Source: Io17-Chloro-G2 sp034428715 (GTDB lineage Bacteria; Chloroflexota; Dehalococcoidia; Lucifugimonadales; UBA3495). From it: DNA of 64,000 nucleotides. The DNA lies in the NCBI GenBank assembly GCA_034428715.1, contig DAOUHE010000178.1, positions 1 through 64,000 on the forward strand, written 5' to 3'. A program made the position numbers and the translations under genes. The notes below the pieces were generated by a model. The model worked only from the letters and a program-made list of their open reading frames with translations, did not search any database and was not told the origin of the DNA. Below are positions 60,084-64,000 of this stretch, piece by piece (positions within the stretch are counted from its first letter, which is position 1; each line of letters begins with the position of its first letter).

Positions 60084-61562
60084 ATGATTGATGTTGAGCG
60101 AGTCTTTCAACGTCTAGCAGGCGGGACTGCCGCTCCGGCCATCAAAAGTGGATGGGTGTACCGGTACGCTCACTCTCCCATCTCATTGTGGTGCGATCTG
60201 CGCGCCCCCGAGGACCGTAAAGACCCAATTCCTCAGTTCACCCAGTATCTCTTTGAACAGGGAATAAAGCACGAAGCGGCCGCGACGGCCGAATTTTTCC
60301 CGGGAGCCCTGCGCGAGTTCTACTCGACCGAAGCGGAAGGTTTTCGGCGCACCCTGGAAATGATGGCCGAAGGGGCTGCCTCCATTCAAAACATGCCGTT
60401 GTTGGGTGGACTGGCGGGGCTTGAAGGCCGTCCCGACGTTCTGGAACGGATTGACGGAGTCCCTTCGGACCTGGGCGATTACAGTTACCGGGTGGTGGAG
60501 ATCAAGTTTGCCCGCCGGATTGGACAAGGCCATATTCTGCAGGCGGCGGCCTATAACCGGTTGTTAGGTCTGGCTCAGGGATATGAACCGGAAGAATTCG
60601 CCGTTTTAAACGGAGATTTCCAGGTTCTTCCCTATGACATGTCCGAGTGGGACGGCAAGCTGGATCAAGCGTTGGATGCCATCAGAGAGATATTGAACGG
60701 CGGCTTGGTGACGCCTTGTTACGGGGCCGCCGAATGGCCTTGGACGAGCTACGTCAACCAACTGGCGGTCCAGAACAATGACGTCACCTTGCTCACTGGC
60801 ATCGGCGCCGCCAGACGTTCAAACATGGTGAACGCGGGCTTTAGCCGGGTGGATCAGGTCGCCGCTGCCGATGAAAGTGCGCTGATGGAAATCAATGGTA
60901 TTGGCTCGAAGACCGCGTCGATGCTCAGGGCTGCGGCTCAGGCACTGGAAGAAGGCCGGGTGATCCGCCGGGAGACGACCCCAGAGATACCGCGGGGCCG
61001 CACCGAGGTATTTTTTGACTTTGAGGGCACCGATCCTCAGATGGGATCGGAAGGTTTGGAGGTTACGAACTATCTCATCGGCAATATTTGGCGCACCGCC
61101 AACGGAACGCCCGATTTCATGCCCTTCTTCGCGGACGTCTCCCCCGCCGAAGAAGCGAACCTCCGCGCCTTCTTGGGTTGGGCTAACTCGTTGGACGACC
61201 CGGTCTTCTACCATTGGCATTCCTACGAACTCACCCACTTGAAGAAGATGGGCGAGTTTTACCAAGTCGACCCTGCTCAACTGGAATGGGTCACCGGCCG
61301 GATGGTTAACTTGGTCCCGCCGGTGACGGATTCGTTTGCCTTCCCGTGCTACGGGAGAGGCTTAAAGGATATTGCCAAGTCCTTAGGTTTTCGGTGGCGG
61401 CAGGATGATGTGGACGGAGCCGGATCCGTCGTATTATTTCGCCGTTTCGTGGATTCCGGCGGCGCCGATTTGGAAACCAAGCGGAAGATCCTGATCTACA
61501 ATGAAGACGATTGCCTGGCCACCATGCATGTCTTCGACTGGTTGCTTGCCCAGAAAGAATGA
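60084..61562 (+). CDS. TM0106-family nuclease: RecB-like domain, HhH and RNase H-like YprB domain
   Basis: A 492-residue three-part protein. Residues about 1-210 are a RecB/Cas4-like PD-(D/E)XK nuclease, with the Asp of GLEGRPDVLERID, Glu and Lys of RVVEIKFARR, and QAAAYNRLL. Residues about 230-300 hold helix-hairpin-helix sequence (LLTGIGAARRSNMVNAGFSR, LMEINGIGSKTASML). The rest is an RNase H-like 3'-5' exonuclease of YprB type: EVFFDFEGTDPQ, YHWHSYELTHLKKM, and YNEDDCLATMHVFDWLL with the last acidic residue. I start at MIDVERVFQ (60084). CxxC iron-sulphur cysteines typical of Cas4 are not evident. Role: DNA repair or processing, untested. Confidence 0.85.
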   Translation: MIDVERVFQRLAGGTAAPAIKSGWVYRYAHSPISLWCDLRAPEDRKDPIPQFTQYLFEQGIKHEAAATAEFFPGALREFYSTEAEGFRRTLEMMAEGAASIQNMPLLGGLAGLEGRPDVLERIDGVPSDLGDYSYRVVEIKFARRIGQGHILQAAAYNRLLGLAQGYEPEEFAVLNGDFQVLPYDMSEWDGKLDQALDAIREILNGGLVTPCYGAAEWPWTSYVNQLAVQNNDVTLLTGIGAARRSNMVNAGFSRVDQVAAADESALMEINGIGSKTASMLRAAAQALEEGRVIRRETTPEIPRGRTEVFFDFEGTDPQMGSEGLEVTNYLIGNIWRTANGTPDFMPFFADVSPAEEANLRAFLGWANSLDDPVFYHWHSYELTHLKKMGEFYQVDPAQLEWVTGRMVNLVPPVTDSFAFPCYGRGLKDIAKSLGFRWRQDDVDGAGSVVLFRRFVDSGGADLETKRKILIYNEDDCLATMHVFDWLLAQKE

Positions 61563-61682
61563 ACGTCCGATCTTCCCACTGATGTGGTATGGCCTCATGC
61601 CTGTGCTAAACTGGGTGGAATTCCAACTGACGATGTTTAACCCCCGAGACTGGCATCCTGATTCAAGCCTGAAGGAGCTGTC

Positions 61683-62525
61683 ATGACAACCCGAGTGAAA
61701 CCCCAGGACAAGACGGTAAACGCCAATGGCATCAACATCCATTACCTGGATTGGGGCAACGCCGGCAAGCCCGACCTGGTGATGATTCACGGGCTCAGGG
61801 GACACGCCCATTCCTGGGATGACGTGTCGGCGGCCGTTTGCCAGGATTACCATGTCTTAGCCTTGGACCAAAGAGGCCGGGGAGAGACCGACTGGGCCAA
61901 GGACGGGGACTACTCAACCGATGCCTACGTGGCCGATCTTGATGCATTCCACCAGGCGTTAGGCTTGGAAAAATTCATCCTGATGGGCCACTCCATGGGC
62001 GGCCGAAACAGCATGACCTTCGCCGGAAAGTATCCGGAAAGGTTAGATAAGCTCATCATCGTCGACATGGGCCCGGAGACCGACCCCCGGGGCGGCAAGC
62101 GGATCACCCAGGAGATAGTCAACGTGCCTGAGGAGTTCGATACCTTCGACGCCGTGGTTGAATATATGATGAAGCAGAACCGGTTTGCCTCGGAAACCGT
62201 GATGCGCCGACGTCTCCTGTACGCCACCAAAGAACTACCCGATGGCAAGATCGGCTGGCGTTACGACCTGGCGATCCGTGAGGCCCGTCGCAACCCGGCT
62301 CCTTCCGCTCCCCAGGCCGACCTTTGGCCCGTATTGAACCAAATACCATGTCCCACGCTGGTGGTTCGTGGCATGGAGACGGACCTGTTGACCCTTGAGA
62401 CAGCGCAGAGGATGGTTCGGGAATTGCCAAAAGGCGAATTGGTGGAGATCCCCAGCGCCGGCCATATGGTGTTTGAAGACAACCCGGAAGATTTCATCAC
62501 CGCCGTGCGAAAGTTCCTGGGTTGA
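61683..62525 (+). CDS. Alpha/beta hydrolase
   Basis: A 280-residue alpha/beta-hydrolase with a strong AAGGAG ribosome site. Oxyanion region HGLRGHAHSWDDV, nucleophile elbow ILMGHSMGGRNSM with Ser, catalytic Asp in VVRGMETDLLTL, and His in IPSAGHMVFEDNPEDF. It looks like the epoxide hydrolase/haloperoxidase group; the substrate is unknown. Confidence 0.9.
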   Translation: MTTRVKPQDKTVNANGINIHYLDWGNAGKPDLVMIHGLRGHAHSWDDVSAAVCQDYHVLALDQRGRGETDWAKDGDYSTDAYVADLDAFHQALGLEKFILMGHSMGGRNSMTFAGKYPERLDKLIIVDMGPETDPRGGKRITQEIVNVPEEFDTFDAVVEYMMKQNRFASETVMRRRLLYATKELPDGKIGWRYDLAIREARRNPAPSAPQADLWPVLNQIPCPTLVVRGMETDLLTLETAQRMVRELPKGELVEIPSAGHMVFEDNPEDFITAVRKFLG

Positions 62526-62550
62526 CGCCGGGTGGCAAACACCATCGTGT

Positions 62551-62675
62551 GATTCTGGCTCAGCCGAACATCATCGTCTAATTCTGAGCCAGCCGCCTTT
62601 TCGAATGTCATGTTGAGCCAGCCGCCACCTAAATGTCACTCTGAGCCAGCCGCAGCGGCGAAGAGTCTGGGGCGG
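62551..62675. repeat. Short tandem/dispersed TGAGCCAGCC repeat
   Basis: Three units with TGAGCCAGCCGC at about 62585, 62614 and 62642, spaced 28-29 bases, joined to ATGTCATG/ATGTCACT. The last unit runs into GCAGCGGCGAAGAGTCTGGG, like the ATGTCATTCTGAGCGAAGCGAAGAATCT repeat known from many environmental bacteria. It lies between two hydrolase genes. Confidence 0.7.
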
Positions 62676-62740
62676 CGGCTCCACCCTAAATCCACAATCA
62701 ACGCCGTTGGGGGAATCCATCCTAACCGGGAGATAAATTA

Positions 62741-63445
62741 ATGCCGCCTGAATCCCCTGGCCAAGGTCAACCACTGACCCCGGCCGAATTGGCGATGAAA
62801 ATAGAAGACATATCAACCGGGCCTCCTCCCCAGGGAGATGTTGGTGAAGGTCTGCGGTTCCGCACCAGCCGGGGGGAGATCAACAGTATCTTGCACCGCG
62901 CGCCAGATGCTGCCCAGGGTGTGGTGTGGGTATGCGGCGCCAGGGGAGGCTTCGGCGGTCCCGGCCCCGGAATCTACGAACACATGGCCGAGGAGTTTCT
63001 CTCCCGGAAGATCACCTCGCTACGCCTGGATTACAGGCTACCCAACGATCTGTCCGAGTGCGCCCTGGACCTTTTGACCGGAGTCGCGGGCCTCAAGGGC
63101 CTGGGCTGCGGACCCGTGGTGGTGGTCGGCCATTCTTTTGGCGGGGCAGTGGTCATCGCCGCCGCCGCCGCCAGCCCCTACATCTCGGGAGTGGTGTCCC
63201 TTTCCCCCCAGACCTACGGCGCCAACGGCGCGCCCCTGATCGCTCCACGACCCCTATTGCTGGTCCACGGCAAGGCGGACACCCGTCTGCCCTACTCCTG
63301 CGCTGTGCAGATACACCAGATGGCTCAGGAGCCCAAAACGCTGGTCCTCTACGAAGGGGCCGAGCACCGGTTGGAGGAGTGCCGGGATGAACTGCAAGAC
63401 CTGCTTGGAGAATGGATACCAAGCACCCTGGCCGCGGCCGTCTAA
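62741..63445 (+). CDS. Alpha/beta hydrolase, dienelactone hydrolase-like
   Basis: A 234-residue alpha/beta-hydrolase unrelated in detail to the previous one. After a 45-residue head comes VVWVCGARGGFGGPGPGIYE (oxyanion loop), VVVVGHSFGGAVVIAAAA (nucleophile Ser), LLLVHGKADTRLPYSCAV (acid) and LVLYEGAEHRLEECRDEL (His). The plan matches dienelactone hydrolase-like enzymes. A purine-rich GGGAG precedes the ATG. Confidence 0.87.
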   Translation: MPPESPGQGQPLTPAELAMKIEDISTGPPPQGDVGEGLRFRTSRGEINSILHRAPDAAQGVVWVCGARGGFGGPGPGIYEHMAEEFLSRKITSLRLDYRLPNDLSECALDLLTGVAGLKGLGCGPVVVVGHSFGGAVVIAAAAASPYISGVVSLSPQTYGANGAPLIAPRPLLLVHGKADTRLPYSCAVQIHQMAQEPKTLVLYEGAEHRLEECRDELQDLLGEWIPSTLAAAV

Positions 63446-63472
63446 CTTGGGAATTCCCCAAAGGAGAACATA

Positions 63473-63966
63473 ATGGCTGCCCCCGATTCATTCAGCCATA
63501 TGGTGGACAGTTCCGGCCAGCCTCTGTCAAAGATGCCCGACTCCATTTTGCCTTCCACAAATGGGGTTGTGTTCAATAGCCGGGGAGAGGTTTTGCTGCA
63601 GAAAAGGGCGGATAACGGCTATTGGGGGCTGCCCGGCGGGAGGGGGACATCGGCGAGTCGGTGGAGCAGGGTGCCATCCGCGAGGTGTTGGAAGAGACGG
63701 GTCTCCACGTCACGGTCAAGCGTTTGATCGGAATTTACTCGGACCCCGAGCAATACTCGATACTAAGCTACCCTTGGGGCTTGGTGGTCCATTACGTGAC
63801 GATATTATTTGAATGCGAATACCAGTCCGGCGAGCTTACAGTCTCCGAAGAAAGCACGGATATAGGTTATTTTCCACCTGACGCCCTCCCTGAAAAAACC
63901 ATGCTCTCCTACCACCTGCGCATCAAAGACGCCCTGGCGGGCCAGGAGTTGCCCTTTATTCGGTAG
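63473..63966 (+). pseudogene. Nudix hydrolase, one-base frameshift in the Nudix box
   Basis: The first frame (63473-63727) gives MVDSSGQPLSKMPDSILPST, VVFNSRGEVLLQKRADNGYW and GLPGG, then loses sense. The other frame, from about 63645 to 63966, continues GDIGESVEQGAIREVLEETG, YSILSYPWGLVVHYVTILFE to the stop. Supplying one base just before AGGGGG near 63642 gives a perfect Nudix box (G-x5-E-x7-REVLEETGL). The break is in a G-run, so a sequencing error is quite possible; otherwise the gene is dead because the catalytic box is cut. Intact length would be about 164 residues, acting on a nucleoside-diphosphate compound. Confidence 0.85.
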
Positions 63967-64000
63967 TCCGCCCGCGGTGGCGCCGCTGGTCCGAGGTATC

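Noticed and set aside
62551..62675. CRISPR-like array
   Set aside because: Only three short 12-base matches spaced 28-29 bases, with spacers that are themselves similar and a known dispersed-repeat ending. No cas gene is nearby.

Overview
The window reads as a single chromosomal segment of a Chloroflexota-type bacterium, most like the Dehalococcoidia/SAR202 side of the phylum. This assignment is an inference from gene content: DUF2298 and TIGR03663-type membrane proteins known mainly from Chloroflexota and archaea, a complex I operon without nuoE/F/G, and dispersed GTTCGACAAGCTC-type and AGCTTTCAGC-type repeats common in environmental genomes. I saw no rRNA or tRNA gene, no CRISPR array and no intact transposase.

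Layout. 0.15-10.7 kb (minus strand): an envelope-glycan-like set (FAD oxidoreductase, flippase-like membrane protein, TIGR03663 glycosyltransferase-like protein, DUF2298 protein), then ftsY, rnc and a DsbA-family gene whose active-site cysteine codon is an in-frame TGA. It is best read as a selenoprotein, with its own sigma70 promoter, strong ribosome site and a candidate SECIS hairpin. 10.9-13.7 kb (plus): CCA-adding-type enzyme with an in-frame 18-bp tandem repeat, a small zinc protein and a zinc-type dehydrogenase. 13.8-14.9 kb: an AT-richer gene, loosely AbiTii-like, broken by one TAG codon. 15-24.2 kb: OGG1-type glycosylase, DnaQ-DinG helicase, PHP phosphoesterase, thioesterase, a frameshifted histidine kinase, trmD and an amidohydrolase.

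24.5-30 kb is an unstable region of exported proteins: a PD40 beta-propeller lipoprotein, a HbpS/GlcG-like protein, a broken FG-GAP/Ig-like protein, and a small chimeric ORF that joins a flavin-reductase-like 5' end to a copy of the propeller gene's 3' end. It also holds a fold-like intergenic segment.

30-43.2 kb (plus): flavin reductase and a CinA-C/nucleotidyltransferase fusion likely to work in NAD salvage, then an 11-subunit complex I operon (nuoA-B-C-[HicB-like]-D-H-I-J-K-L-M-N) behind a near-consensus promoter. The NADH-oxidising module is absent, so ferredoxin or another donor is likely. 43.3-46.5 kb: LOG-family protein, enolase, GAPDH. 46.8-51.3 kb: a giant GT39-DUF2298 fusion. 51.6-52.1 kb: two small envelope proteins (the second YtxH). 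52.4-57.1 kb (minus): pheA behind a potassium uptake set (TrkH, three TrkA-like proteins, UspA). 57.5-64 kb (plus): leuS, a TM0106-type RecB/RNase H nuclease, two alpha/beta hydrolases and a frameshifted Nudix hydrolase.

Three genes carry apparent single-base losses and two carry in-frame TAG codons. Without reads I cannot separate real pseudogenes from assembly errors.
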